Counted from the first letter of the stretch, positions 43,409-52,713 are shown. The stretch is DNA of 64,000 nucleotides from Corallincola holothuriorum (GCF_003336225.1 NZ_QPID01000001.1:1-64000); one strand, 5' to 3'. The notes: generated from the letters alone by a model not told the origin. Made by a program: numbers and translations.

Positions 43409-43421
43409 CGCAGGACAGTAC

Positions 43422-43835
43422 TCATTTAAAGTGGATGACGCGATCAACATCTAAAGAGTGAGTCACCAACTCACCTAATCCGCCAAGCCGAAAGGCTGGA
43501 TGCAGATTAAACTGAGCTGAGTCTATCTGAGCCGCTTCATCTTTATTTAGTATTCCCCGGCGCAGCGCAGAGGCGACACAGAGCACTAACTGCGTCTGTG
43601 CGCCGCTAGCTGTTGCTATCTGTTGTTCTGCAAAACTTGCCCAGCGCTGAGCCCAGTTAGTTTCATCGCCGGCAGGAGAGAGCAGGGCAGAGCCCGTGTT
43701 AACGCCATCCTGAAAGAAGAATAACTGTTTAATGTCGTGACCTTGCTTCCTAGCCGCCGTCGCGAACTGGAAAGCACTATGGTGAGCTTGGTGGCTCACA
43801 GGGCTTGCATTGATGATGATAGAGAAACTAGCCAT
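43422..43835 (-). CDS. tusD: sulfurtransferase TusD (DsrE-like)
   Basis: A 137-residue protein with an HHSAFQFATAARKQGHDIKQ start and the active Cys in VLCVASALRRGI. It accepts sulfur from TusA and passes it to TusE. First gene of tusDCBE, 13 bases before tusC. Confidence 0.93.
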   Translation of the reverse strand: MASFSIIINASPVSHQAHHSAFQFATAARKQGHDIKQLFFFQDGVNTGSALLSPAGDETNWAQRWASFAEQQIATASGAQTQLVLCVASALRRGILNKDEAAQIDSAQFNLHPAFRLGGLGELVTHSLDVDRVIHFK

Positions 43836-44000
43836 GCTGCTATTATCGGCTGGCTAGGAAAAATTGGAAGTATTTAAGTGATTGTCGGAAAAATTGATGC
43901 ACTTATAGCCACGCTTGGCTAGATATTGAGCAAACGATATTGTTAGTTAAAATAGGGGCTTTACAAGCGTAATTATCCGCCGTATTATTCGCCGCGTTCC

Positions 44001-44091
44001 GGAGGGGTGCCAGAGTGGTTGAATGGACCGGTCTTGAAAACCGGCGTAGGCTTATACCCTACCGTGGGTTCAAATCCCACCTCCTCCGCCA
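44001..44091 (+). tRNA. tRNA-Ser (UGA)
   Basis: A 91-nt cloverleaf with encoded CCA: acceptor GGAGGGG pairs with CTCCTCC (one G-U), the anticodon loop reads CTTGAAA with TGA, a long variable arm is present, and the T loop is GGTTCAAATC. Confidence 0.96.
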
Positions 44092-44099
44092 AACAACGG

Positions 44100-44126
44100 A
44101 AAGGCCGTCTATTTAGACGGCCTTTT
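44100..44126 (+). terminator. terminator after tRNA-Ser
   Basis: AAAGGCCGTC / GACGGCCTTTTT with a six-base loop, nine bases after the tRNA CCA. Confidence 0.9.
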
Positions 44127-44375
44127 TGCTTTCTGCGATTAGCAAATTTTTGCTTGAACCAATATGATGCGATAGTTGATCAGCTTCACAACACTGCTAT
44201 AAACCTCTGTGATCTTTTGGCAGACGTTGGTGATAGCGCAAGTTTCAGCGTCGAATGGCTTTATTTCTATCACCGCATTTCGCTATGATGTTGCCACGGA
44301 TTTGTTAATGGATATCCGTGTTGCCAACGGATTAGAGGCGCAGTTTTCTCGTTTTCTTTTTTTGGAGTGCCATCC

Positions 44376-45020
44376 GTGATCCGAGTTTATCTCGTTGATG
44401 ACCATGAACTTGTACGTACAGGTATTCGTCGCCTTTTAGAAGATGTGCGCGGTATGCAAGTCATTGGTGAAGCTGACAGTGGTGAGGCCGCAGTGAAGTG
44501 GTCTCGTGAAAATCATCCCGATGTGATCCTGATGGATATGAACATGCCGGGTATTGGTGGACTGGAAGCGACGAAGAAGATCCTTCGACATTCTCCAGAC
44601 AGCAAGATCATTGTATTGACTGTTCATACCGAAAATCCGTTTCCTAGTAAGGTGATGCAGGCAGGCGCTTCTGGCTATCTGTCAAAAGGCGCAGCCCCTG
44701 AGGAAGTGGTGAATGCGATACGCTTGGTTAATAGCGGTCAGCGCTATATCTCTCCGGAGATCGCTCAGCAGATCGCGTTAAGTCAGTTTAGTCACTCCAA
44801 TGAAAATCCTTTTCAGGAACTGTCTGAGCGAGAGTTACAGATCATGCTGATGATCACCCGTGGTGAGAAAGTCGGGTATATCTCAGAGCAGCTTAATCTC
44901 AGCCCCAAAACAGTGAACAGCTATCGTTATCGATTGTTTAAGAAGTTAGAGATCGATGGTGATGTTGAGCTTACCCATCTGGCTATTCGCCACGGAATGT
45001 TGGACGCCGAAAAACTCTGA
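44376..45020 (+). CDS. uvrY: response regulator UvrY (GacA)
   Basis: A 214-residue NarL/FixJ-type regulator: a receiver domain with VYLVDDHELVRTGIRRLL, phosphoacceptor Asp in VILMDMNMPG, and a LuxR-type helix-turn-helix (LSERELQIMLMITRGEKVGY, NLSPKTVNSYRYRLFKKL). It is the partner of the BarA kinase and drives csrB-type RNAs. GTG 44376 is chosen because TTGGAG lies eight bases upstream and it matches the family N-terminus. uvrC follows after two bases. Confidence 0.95.
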   Translation: MIRVYLVDDHELVRTGIRRLLEDVRGMQVIGEADSGEAAVKWSRENHPDVILMDMNMPGIGGLEATKKILRHSPDSKIIVLTVHTENPFPSKVMQAGASGYLSKGAAPEEVVNAIRLVNSGQRYISPEIAQQIALSQFSHSNENPFQELSERELQIMLMITRGEKVGYISEQLNLSPKTVNSYRYRLFKKLEIDGDVELTHLAIRHGMLDAEKL

Positions 45021-45022
45021 TT

Positions 45023-46849
45023 ATGGATTTTGACGCGAAGGCGTTTCTGCGCTCGGTGACAGACCAACCGGGCGTATATCAGATGCTGAACGACAAAGAT
45101 GAGGTTATCTATGTCGGCAAAGCGAAATCGTTAAAGAAGCGCCTTTCAAGCTATTTCCGCACTAATGTAGATTCCACAAAAACCCGCGCATTGGTTGCGA
45201 ATATTGCCAATGTGACGGTGACGGTTACCCACACCGAAGCCGAAGCGCTGATCCTCGAAAACAATCTAATTAAGAAGTTTCGCCCGCGTTATAACGTGTT
45301 GCTTCGTGATGACAAGAGTTATCCCTACCTGTTGATCTCCGGTCATAAACACCCTCGTTTGGCTTACCACCGTGGCGCGAAGAAGGCCGCGGGTGAATAC
45401 TTTGGTCCCTTTCCAAGTGGTAGCGCCGTGCGGGAGTCATTGAATCTCCTGCAAAAGCTGTTTCAGGTTCGTCAGTGCGATGATTCGACCTATCGTAATC
45501 GGTCGCGACCTTGCTTACAGCATCAGTTGGGACGCTGCACCGCACCTTGTGTGAATGGTTTTGTGTCAGAGCAAGCGTATGCAGACCAAGTGGCTAAAAC
45601 ACGGCTGTTTCTTAAGGGGCAAAGTGAAAAAGTGATTTCGCAGATGGTCTCGGAGATGGACCAAGCTGCGATGGCGTTAGACTTTGAACTGGCTGCCCAG
45701 CTGCGGGATCGGATCACCACCTTGCGGCAGGTCCAGGTGCAGCATAGTGTCGAAGCTGGCAAAGATGCGATGGATGTTATTGGTCTGGCGATTAACGGCA
45801 ACCAATGTTGCCTCCACCTGCAGTTCATTCGTGATGGCAAATTGCTCGGAAACAAGAGCGTGTTCCCGACAGTGCCGTCAGCGACGGAGGCTGAAGAGCT
45901 CCTAGTGGCCCTGTTAACGCAATTTTATGGTGCTGAAGGGCGGGGCGGACAGGTACCTGCGATTATCGTGTTGCCGTTTAAGCTGGCAGAGAAAGATGAA
46001 TTAGCGAATGACCTGTATTTGCTGACTGAGCGAAAAGTTAAGTTGGTGGAGAGTCCACGAGGTGATCGTGCACGGTTCCAAAAGCTGGCGCAAGTGAATG
46101 CCGATACTGCACTGCAGAGCCGTTTGGCCCATAAGAAATCAATTCAGCAACGTCTACATCAATTGACAGAAACGCTGGCACTAGACAGCTTGCCAAAGCG
46201 GATGGAGTGCTTCGACATCAGTCACACCTCGGGTCAGCAGACTGTTGCATCCTGTGTCGTGTTTAATCAGGAAGGGCCGAATAAGAGCGAATATCGCCGT
46301 TACAACATCGCTGGTATTACCCCTGGTGACGATTATGCGGCAATGAAGCAAGCACTAGAGCGGCGCTTTAAGCAGTTGGGCGCTGAAAGTAAGATCCCCG
46401 ATCTGCTGTTTATCGACGGGGGTTTAGGTCAGCTAGGTATTGCTGAGCAGGTGTTCGCTGAGCTCGACTGGAGTGAAGCGCCACTAAAACCTTTATTGAT
46501 TGGTGTCGCGAAAGGTGAGTCTCGTAAACCTGGTTTAGAGACACTGATCATCGGGGAAAGCCACGAGACGTTTAATTTGCCGGTCGATTCCCCTGCGCTT
46601 TTACTGATTCAGCAGGTTAGGGATGAAGCGCACCGTTTTGCCATTACAGGCCATAGAGAGCGCCGGCGTAAAAATGCTAAACGCTCAACATTGGAAGATA
46701 TTCCAGGGGTAGGCAGTTCCCGTCGCCAAGCACTGATTAGTTATCTTGGCGGTATGCAACAGGTCAAAAATGCATCGGTTGATGAATTAGCTAAAGTGCC
46801 AGGGATCAGCTTAAAGATGGCGCAAACCATCTATGACCAGTTTCATTAG
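45023..46849 (+). CDS. uvrC: excinuclease ABC subunit C
   Basis: A 608-residue nuclease: GIY-YIG domain at 12-95 (PGVYQMLNDKDEVIYVGKAK), a Cys-rich zone (CLQHQLGRCTAPC), a UVR motif near 205-240 that binds UvrB, an RNase H-like C-terminal nuclease (ECFDISHTSG, LFIDGGLGQL), and paired helix-hairpin-helix motifs at the end. It makes both incisions in nucleotide excision repair. Confidence 0.98.
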   Translation: MDFDAKAFLRSVTDQPGVYQMLNDKDEVIYVGKAKSLKKRLSSYFRTNVDSTKTRALVANIANVTVTVTHTEAEALILENNLIKKFRPRYNVLLRDDKSYPYLLISGHKHPRLAYHRGAKKAAGEYFGPFPSGSAVRESLNLLQKLFQVRQCDDSTYRNRSRPCLQHQLGRCTAPCVNGFVSEQAYADQVAKTRLFLKGQSEKVISQMVSEMDQAAMALDFELAAQLRDRITTLRQVQVQHSVEAGKDAMDVIGLAINGNQCCLHLQFIRDGKLLGNKSVFPTVPSATEAEELLVALLTQFYGAEGRGGQVPAIIVLPFKLAEKDELANDLYLLTERKVKLVESPRGDRARFQKLAQVNADTALQSRLAHKKSIQQRLHQLTETLALDSLPKRMECFDISHTSGQQTVASCVVFNQEGPNKSEYRRYNIAGITPGDDYAAMKQALERRFKQLGAESKIPDLLFIDGGLGQLGIAEQVFAELDWSEAPLKPLLIGVAKGESRKPGLETLIIGESHETFNLPVDSPALLLIQQVRDEAHRFAITGHRERRRKNAKRSTLEDIPGVGSSRRQALISYLGGMQQVKNASVDELAKVPGISLKMAQTIYDQFH

Positions 46850-46920
46850 TAAGATTGCGTGGTGATTTGTAACATTTTCGGATATAACTAACAGGTCGTT
46901 AATGAGGTATTTCTTCTTAC

Positions 46921-47481
46921 ATGTTGACTGTTCCTAATATTCTAACCGTTTTCCGTATCGCGCTTATCCCCGTCTTTCTGGTGTGTTACTACCTCCCTTG
47001 GGAGCACGCGATGTTCACCGCGGCTGTGTTTTTCTGGCTAGCGGCAGTGACAGACTATTTTGACGGCTATCTTGCACGTCGCCTTGGGCAGGAGACTGCT
47101 TTTGGCGCTTTTCTTGACCCCGTCGCCGATAAGGTGACCGTTTGCGCCGCTTTGATTATTCTGGTGGATTTCTACAACACACTTTGGATCACTATCCCTG
47201 CTATCATCATTATCTCCCGTGAGATCCTGATCTCAGCATTAAGGGAATGGATGGCGGAAGCGGGTAAGCGTTCGGAAGTGGCCGTCGCCAATATCGGCAA
47301 GTGGAAGACAACGGCACAGATGTTGGCGCTGATTGGCCTGATATCGCATTTTAACGATTTTATTATCTACCTTGCCTATCTGTTGCTGTATATCGCTACT
47401 GCGTTGACTCTTTGGTCTATGGTGATTTACCTCAAGGTGGCATGGAAGCAGATAGTCGCCATCGATTCAGTTAAAAAATGA
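46921..47481 (+). CDS. pgsA: CDP-diacylglycerol--glycerol-3-phosphate phosphatidyltransferase
   Basis: A 186-residue inner-membrane enzyme with the CDP-alcohol phosphotransferase motif DGYLARRLGQETAFGAFLDP followed by VADK (D-G-x2-A-R-x8-G-x3-D-x3-D) and four hydrophobic helices. It commits CDP-diacylglycerol to phosphatidylglycerol synthesis. It comes after uvrC and before tRNAs, the conserved order. Confidence 0.97.
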   Translation: MLTVPNILTVFRIALIPVFLVCYYLPWEHAMFTAAVFFWLAAVTDYFDGYLARRLGQETAFGAFLDPVADKVTVCAALIILVDFYNTLWITIPAIIIISREILISALREWMAEAGKRSEVAVANIGKWKTTAQMLALIGLISHFNDFIIYLAYLLLYIATALTLWSMVIYLKVAWKQIVAIDSVKK

Positions 47482-47601
47482 GCAGTTGAACCAAAAGCTG
47501 ATCGAGAAATAGGCAATCAAACCAAACAGCTGTTGACTCACTTTCATTGTTAGGTAGAATGCAGCCCACGTTTGAGGGCTAACACCCGAAAACAGAGTGA
47601 T

Positions 47602-47677
47602 GCGGCACTAGCTCAGCTGGTAGAGCGCGACCTTGCCAAGGTCGAGGTCACGAGTTCGAACCTCGTGTGCCGCTCCA
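47602..47677 (+). tRNA. tRNA-Gly (GCC)
   Basis: A 76-nt cloverleaf: acceptor GCGGCAC pairs with GTGCCGC, anticodon loop TTGCCAA with GCC, T loop GTTCGAAC, and CCA encoded. Confidence 0.97.
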
Positions 47678-47719
47678 ATTTCTCTCTCTAGAGTGATTGG
47701 TATTCACAAGCAAGACCCT

Positions 47720-47793
47720 GGCGGGTTGGCAGAGTGGCTATGCAGCGGATTGCAAATCCGTGGACCTCGGTTCGACTCCGGGACCCGCCTCCA
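47720..47793 (+). tRNA. tRNA-Cys (GCA)
   Basis: A 74-nt cloverleaf: acceptor GGCGGGT pairs with ACCCGCC, anticodon loop TTGCAAA with GCA, T loop GTTCGACT, and CCA encoded. Confidence 0.97.
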
Positions 47794-47881
47794 TTATTTA
47801 TCCCTTCGCTGGTTGTTTTCCGTGATTAAACGGCGCCAACGATGAGATTGAACAACAAGTTTAATCGTGGAACTCAGTGTC

Positions 47882-47968
47882 GCCCGGGTGGTGAAATTGG
47901 TAGACACAAGGGATTTAAAATCCCTCGCTTGAAAGAGCGTGCCGGTTCAAGTCCGGCCCCGGGCACCA
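47882..47968 (+). tRNA. tRNA-Leu (UAA)
   Basis: An 87-nt cloverleaf: acceptor GCCCGGG pairs with CCCGGGC, anticodon loop TTTAAAA with TAA, a long variable arm, T loop GTTCAAGT, and CCA encoded. The AbiE locus follows. Confidence 0.97.
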
Positions 47969-48475
47969 ATTCTTAATCAATATATCCCTTAGTTCATCAG
48001 TCTATTTGTGCCCCTTTTAACGGGATGGCAGATGGTTCAGTGTCGTGATCAATTCAAAATATATTTAGATTGTGAGCAGCGGAGTCCGCTTCTCTGCAAA
48101 AATCTTTATCCAGTTTGGTTGTTACTGGATTGCCGGACACCAATACGGTATCAGCGTATACAGCCGGTCCACTCGACTCAATATCTGATGAAATAGCTTC
48201 GCTGTCCCATAGTAGGCTTGGTGATTTTCCATGCTGTCGAGAAACTGTTTCGGGATGCGATACAGTTCATACGGCAACATTCCTTGGGCAATCATAATAT
48301 CGCTCGTTCAGTCATCATATTTGATAGCGTCGAGCACCATCTGGCTCAAAACAGGCCATTGTTAAGCCGGATGTTAGCTTTCATTTCTTTCTTAACTAGT
48401 CGAGCGAAGTACACTAACGCAGGTTGTTTAGTTGGGAGGGGGCGATTAACAAAATATAACTATTTTAGTTTGGTT
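47969..48475. other. spacer between tRNA-Leu and the AbiE operator
   Basis: About 500 bases. Apart from the doubtful minus-strand frame at 48122-48295 I see no gene. Three overlapping plus-strand frames of about 60-87 codons have no ribosome sites and poor composition. I see no duplicate of the tRNA-Leu 3' end that would mark an attachment site. Confidence 0.4.
48122..48295 (-). CDS. possible small protein, 57 residues
   Basis: A minus-strand frame between tRNA-Leu and the AbiE genes translates to a protein-like sequence starting MIAQGMLPYELYRIPKQFLD and ending LYTLIPYWCPAIQ. Composition is balanced and several aromatic residues are spaced as in folded proteins. There is no clear ribosome site (a GAG about 11 bases upstream only) and no family is recognised. 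It may be a fragment of an older gene. Confidence 0.3.
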   Translation of the reverse strand: MIAQGMLPYELYRIPKQFLDSMENHQAYYGTAKLFHQILSRVDRLYTLIPYWCPAIQ

Positions 48476-48552
48476 GTGTAGACCACTAATTGCTCTCTAT
48501 AAGTATTAGGTCTACACTAAGTTACATATAAAGTAATTTTGTGTAGACCTAA
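48476..48552 (+). promoter_or_regulatory. repeated operator upstream of abiEi
   Basis: The nonamer GTGTAGACC occurs at 48476-48484 and 48541-48549, and in inverted form (GGTCTACAC) at 48509-48517. The last two extend to a 12-bp inverted repeat, TTAGGTCTACAC / GTGTAGACCTAA, with a 23-base gap, and the last arm touches the abiEi start codon. AbiEi proteins repress their own operon by binding inverted repeats, so this is the expected operator. Confidence 0.75.
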
Positions 48553-49077
48553 ATGACCAAAGCCAACGAGTTGCTGAGTGTGTTAGCCAATGCCGTTAAA
48601 GCGGGCGGCGGTATTCATACTGCTGCTGAGTTGGCATTTATGTTGGAGGCGCCCTGCGATCCGGCCTTTATCAAATTTCTGTCGGATAGGGTTAAAAAGG
48701 GTCAGCTTAGGCGTGTCGTGAAAGGCTTGTATGAAAGCACGTTGACGCCACCACCTCCCAATGCTGCGATCTATAAAATCATCAAAAAGATGCGCAGCGG
48801 TGTACTTAACTACATCAGTCTGGAAAGTCAGTTGAGTTATACCGGTGACATCTCACAAGTCGTGATGGACAGAGTCACTGTGGTGACTAAAGGACGAAGT
48901 GGCGTTTTTTCTACACCCTACGGCGTTATTGAATTTACCCACACCAAAAAGCCAATCGAGCAGATTGCGCCCAATTTGTATTTTGATCCCGACATTCAAA
49001 TGTATCGTGCGACAACCGAACAAGCGGTAGCAGACCTAAAGCACTGCCGGCGCAACCTGCATATGCTGGAGAGTTAA
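48553..49077 (+). CDS. abiEi: AbiEi-type antitoxin/repressor
   Basis: A 174-residue protein with an N-terminal winged-helix (about 1-75, with HTAAELAFML and KKGQLRRVVKGLYES) and a C-terminal antitoxin domain (about 85-174, with LNYISLESQLSYTGDISQVV and TPYGVIEFTHTKK). In type IV systems it represses the operon and counters the AbiEii toxin without direct binding. It ends one base before abiEii. The start is fixed by the operator arm that abuts it. Confidence 0.9.
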   Translation: MTKANELLSVLANAVKAGGGIHTAAELAFMLEAPCDPAFIKFLSDRVKKGQLRRVVKGLYESTLTPPPPNAAIYKIIKKMRSGVLNYISLESQLSYTGDISQVVMDRVTVVTKGRSGVFSTPYGVIEFTHTKKPIEQIAPNLYFDPDIQMYRATTEQAVADLKHCRRNLHMLES

Positions 49078-49078
49078 A

Positions 49079-49969
49079 ATGCTGAAAGAGCAGATCCGCC
49101 AAATCGTTCAAGCCAATCCTGATTATGCAGCTGTTGCTCCTGTGATAGAAAAAGAGATCCTGCACCACGACATTATGGATGTGTTGATTAAACAGGGCGC
49201 AATGCAAAAGCTTACCTTCATTGGTGGTACCTCATTGCGTATGTGCTACAACAGCGCCCGTTTGTCTGAAGATCTTGATTTTAATGGTGGCCACGACTTT
49301 CGACCGGCAGATTTTGATGGATTGGAAACTGAGATCCAACAATATATCCAGCACAAATACGAAACCGATGTCTGGGTAAATAAACCAACAGAAGACAGGC
49401 AGGGCGATACCGCATCTTGGAAAATCAGTATCGTCAAAGAAGCTAACCGGCCGGATCTGCCTAGGCAAAAAATGCATATTGATGTGTGTGCTATCCCATC
49501 CTTTGATGTAGAGAAAAAGCCTCTGCTGAATCACTACAATGTAGTCGTGCCAACAGAAGGCCTCTTAGTTCCAGTGCAATCGCTGCAAGAGATACTGGCT
49601 GACAAGATGATCGCGCTGGCCTATCGCGCAAGAAGGATAAAACCCCGAGATATCTGGGACATCGTTTGGATAAAGCAGCGCGGTATCGCGTTGTCAAAAG
49701 CCTTGGTTGATCAGAAATTAGTTGCCAGAAACAAGCAAGCCGATGACTTTCGATCTGCGCTTGCCACTCAACGGACTAAATTGATGAATGACGATGAAGT
49801 GCGCAACGATTTCAATATGGAAATGAGCCGCTTTGTTCCGCAACAGATAAAAGCACGGACGCTGGATAATCCCGAATATTGGCCGTACCTGCAGTCCGAA
49901 GTCAGCGAGATAGCATCTTTGCTAATCAGTGATGATGTCACCACTAGCAAGTTTGATATGGGGCTGTGA
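49079..49969 (+). CDS. abiEii: AbiEii-type nucleotidyltransferase toxin
   Basis: A 296-residue member of the nucleotidyltransferase fold: FIGGTSLRMCYNSARLSEDL plus DFNGG near residues 48-72 gives the GS-like and DxD catalytic motifs, followed by the conserved PVQSLQEILADKMIALAYRA. AbiEii toxins cause growth arrest and abort phage infection; related MenT enzymes add nucleotides to tRNA. It is directly coupled to abiEi. The position beside a tRNA cluster is typical for acquired defence genes. Confidence 0.92.
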   Translation: MLKEQIRQIVQANPDYAAVAPVIEKEILHHDIMDVLIKQGAMQKLTFIGGTSLRMCYNSARLSEDLDFNGGHDFRPADFDGLETEIQQYIQHKYETDVWVNKPTEDRQGDTASWKISIVKEANRPDLPRQKMHIDVCAIPSFDVEKKPLLNHYNVVVPTEGLLVPVQSLQEILADKMIALAYRARRIKPRDIWDIVWIKQRGIALSKALVDQKLVARNKQADDFRSALATQRTKLMNDDEVRNDFNMEMSRFVPQQIKARTLDNPEYWPYLQSEVSEIASLLISDDVTTSKFDMGL

Positions 49970-50650
49970 CGACCTCGAAGAATGCAGCGTTTACAGCGTA
50001 GCGTGACAGCCCCTCATTCCTGGCTGAGCTAAATCAGCCTGTTTGAGTTCTTCAAAAGGCAAGGATGCTTATATGACCTGCTCCCGCTCGGGATTAGATT
50101 TACCCACCGTTCCCCTTTCTTATCACTGTGTTTACTGTCGAATTGTGTGCTTATGCGGTGACTTCCAATCATTGTCATTTAGTAGACAGAGAAGTATCTG
50201 AACGTGGGCAGTCATTATGGTGGGTCACTCTCTAGCAGGAACGCTCATCAAGGATGCGGAAAAGTTGGTCGTTGTCGATATCATCCCGAAATGAGGTCGT
50301 TAACAAGCCTCAAGTCATTTTTTAGCGCTAGCGCTATTGAATCAATCTTACTCGAAGGTGATGATTTGCTTTCATCTAGAGATGGCTGTTCTTGGTGCTT
50401 GGCGTTTTGGTGTTTATCACGCTAGTTCAGATCCTACTATCCAGCAAACCGATGCCTCACAGTGATATCCGCGTGATTTTCAGTGTGAGTGAAGCGTGTA
50501 AGTATTGATGCTGCACTTTTCTATGATTAGATATGCAATGGTTTTCTTGAGTTGTGCGCCCTTTGTCGCTGGCGCAGTCATCTTCGCTTCAAGGCAAGAG
50601 TGACGAAATTGGGGAGCTGCCAGCTTTGGATCATAAATGAATAACTAATT
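49970..50650. other. spacer after abiEii, no gene accepted
   Basis: About 680 bases without a supported gene. Short frames such as 50508-50603 (31 codons, hydrophobic) and 50204-50425 have no family or ribosome support. The stretch may be a relic of the DNA that came with abiE. Confidence 0.4.
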
Positions 50651-50676
50651 AAAAAGGAGCGCATCGCGCTCCTTTT
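50651..50676. terminator. terminator after the OFA transporter gene
   Basis: AAAAAGGAGCGC / GCGCTCCTTTTT around ATC, 22 bases past the stop of the minus-strand transporter gene. The run of A and T on both sides makes it bidirectional. Confidence 0.88.
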
Positions 50677-50698
50677 TCCCTAGCTAAAAGATGCAGGT

Positions 50699-51955
50699 TT
50701 ATGCGTGCGCTGTATTTCCTGTTATCTCTCGTTCTGCTCGCGCTTTATTCACGTAACGCTTCATCAGTATGGATACGATCAATGCGAGAATAAACACGGC
50801 AGCAAAGATGTAGAGTGTCATCTCATAACTTCCCGTCACTGTTCGCACATACGCTGCGATTTGTGGGCCTGCTAAGCCTGCCGCTGCCCAAGCGGTAAGG
50901 ACATAACCATGAACCGCACCAAGTTCTTTGGTGCCAAATAGATCGCCGATATAGGCGGGTAGGGTAGCGAAGCCACCACCATAGCAGGTGAGGATGATGT
51001 ACAGGACAACCTGGAACAGGATAACGCTGGTGATGTTGGGAAGCAGGTAGAAGGCGACAATCTGTATGATGAAGAATGCCATGTAGGTGCTGGGGCGCCC
51101 CAAGTAATCTGACAGTGATGCCCAGGCTATTCTGCCCAGGCCATTGAATAGCGACATCAGACCGACGACGGCGGCAGCTTCCAAAGCCGACAGGCCGATA
51201 CTTTCTTGTGCCAGCGGTGAAGCTGAGTAGATCACGGCAATGCCGCAGCTAATGTTTATAAACATCATTATCCAAAGCCCATAGAAAGGGCCTGTTTTGG
51301 CTGCTTCATTTGCGGTTAACTGGGACAGGTCTTCTACTTTTTTTTGTTTACCAGATTCAATGGCTTCTTTCATATGCTCAGGCATCCACCCCTCTGGCGG
51401 ACGTTCTAGGTAAAGTGCGGATGCATACATCAACACCATATACACGCCGCCCATAATGAAGAAAGTCATTGGAATACTGAGGGTGTCCATAATGGCGTTG
51501 AAGATGGGAGCGCCAATCATGGCACCAAAACCAAAGCCCATGATGGCGAGCCCCGTGGCCATACCGCGCCGATCAGGAAACCATTTAACTAAGGTTGATA
51601 CCGGTGTGATATAGCCGATGCCAAGACCAATGCCCCCGATTAAACCGTAACTCAGCCAAAGCATTTCCAGACTGCCAAGCGAGGTTGCAACCCCTGCGCC
51701 TAGCATGCCTAGTCCCCACATCGTACCGGCAACTAAGCCGGCGATTCTGGGACCTCGTTTCTCGATAAAATGGCCGCCAATAGCAGCTGATAAGCCAAGG
51801 AAAAAGATGGCAAAGCTAAACGTCCAAGCCACTTCGTTTTTTGACCAGCCGAATGCTTGTTCCAATGGAAGATTGAAAACGCTCCAGGCATAAACAGATC
51901 CAATTGACACATGAATGCCAACTGCGGCGGCGGCGATTAGCCAACGGTTTTTCAT
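50699..51955 (-). CDS. OFA-family MFS transporter (oxalate/formate antiporter-like)
   Basis: A 418-residue membrane protein with 12 predicted helices. The start WLIAAAAVGIHVSIGSVYAW, FNLPLEQAFGWSKNEVAWTF and FIEKRGPRIAGLVAGTMWGL are characteristic of the oxalate/formate antiporter family. Characterised members move oxalate, formate or other small carboxylates; the substrate here is not known. It is divergent from the ACT-domain gene. Confidence 0.88.
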   Translation of the reverse strand: MKNRWLIAAAAVGIHVSIGSVYAWSVFNLPLEQAFGWSKNEVAWTFSFAIFFLGLSAAIGGHFIEKRGPRIAGLVAGTMWGLGMLGAGVATSLGSLEMLWLSYGLIGGIGLGIGYITPVSTLVKWFPDRRGMATGLAIMGFGFGAMIGAPIFNAIMDTLSIPMTFFIMGGVYMVLMYASALYLERPPEGWMPEHMKEAIESGKQKKVEDLSQLTANEAAKTGPFYGLWIMMFINISCGIAVIYSASPLAQESIGLSALEAAAVVGLMSLFNGLGRIAWASLSDYLGRPSTYMAFFIIQIVAFYLLPNITSVILFQVVLYIILTCYGGGFATLPAYIGDLFGTKELGAVHGYVLTAWAAAGLAGPQIAAYVRTVTGSYEMTLYIFAAVFILALIVSILMKRYVNKARAEREITGNTAHA

Positions 51956-52177
51956 TGTAGGGCCTTTTCTTATTGGTGTTTATTTGTACTGAAATGTAGC
52001 GGAAGTATTAACTATGTTGGGTTGATGTTGATCAACCGATCAAAAACTGACCAGATTAAACTCGTTAACAGTTGTAGTAAGTCACAAATGTGTTTGCCGT
52101 GACGTGCAGCTAGTGGATTTACTTGGATTAAAAAATGCCTACCCCAAGGCGAATTCTAATAATTAGGGACAACACGT

Positions 52178-52687
52178 ATGACGGTCGTTACTTTGGTAAG
52201 TTTTGTCGGTAGTTCGCGCCCTGGACTACTTAAAGACCTCGCAGAACAATGCCACCAGTTAGGTGCGAGATGGTTAAATAGTAAGGTGAGTTATCTTGGC
52301 GGACAAATCGCAGCATTGATCCGAGTTGAGATGCCAGAAGAAAAAGCAGTGCAATTAGAGTCTGTTTTCAGGGGATGTGGTTGCATCAATGTGCGATTTT
52401 CAGAGATTCAACAAGAGAAACGGCAACAACGCTCACAACTGAAGCTATCGGTCGATGCTGAAGATCGTCCAGGGATTGTCAATGAACTCACCCAACTATT
52501 TGACCGGCAGGGGGTTGAGGTAGTCGATCTCGAAAGTCACAGGATGGGCGTGGCGGAGCTTGGTGGGAACGTTTTTACTGCTGGTATCACGTTGAACTTA
52601 CCTCCCGAAATTACCCAGGAGCAATTGGTCACTGAGATTGAGTCCATCGCGGGTGGTCTGGTGGTGCGTGACGCTGTGCCGGCTTAG
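52178..52687 (+). CDS. ACT-domain protein, GcvR-like
   Basis: A 169-residue protein of two ACT domains: 1-80 (VSFVGSSRPGLLKDLAEQCH) and 90-169 (LSVDAEDRPGIVNELTQLFD). This is the layout of GcvR, the glycine-sensing partner of GcvA, but several GcvR-like paralogues of unknown role exist and gcvA is not near. It has no DNA-binding domain. A strong terminator follows. Confidence 0.75.
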   Translation: MTVVTLVSFVGSSRPGLLKDLAEQCHQLGARWLNSKVSYLGGQIAALIRVEMPEEKAVQLESVFRGCGCINVRFSEIQQEKRQQRSQLKLSVDAEDRPGIVNELTQLFDRQGVEVVDLESHRMGVAELGGNVFTAGITLNLPPEITQEQLVTEIESIAGGLVVRDAVPA

Positions 52688-52713
52688 CTCTACTTTATGG
52701 AGTGTGCCAAATT

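Noticed and set aside
44007-44288. 93-codon frame starting inside tRNA-Ser
   Set aside because: It is read through the tRNA and its terminator.
47633-47845. 70-codon frame across tRNA-Gly and tRNA-Cys
   Set aside because: It overlaps two clear tRNA genes.
50204-50603. Short frames after abiEii, including a 31-codon hydrophobic one
   Set aside because: No ribosome sites, no family, and several frames compete; treated as non-coding.
47882-50650. Genomic island with attachment repeats at tRNA-Leu
   Set aside because: I looked for a second copy of the tRNA-Leu 3' end downstream and saw none, and there is no integrase gene.
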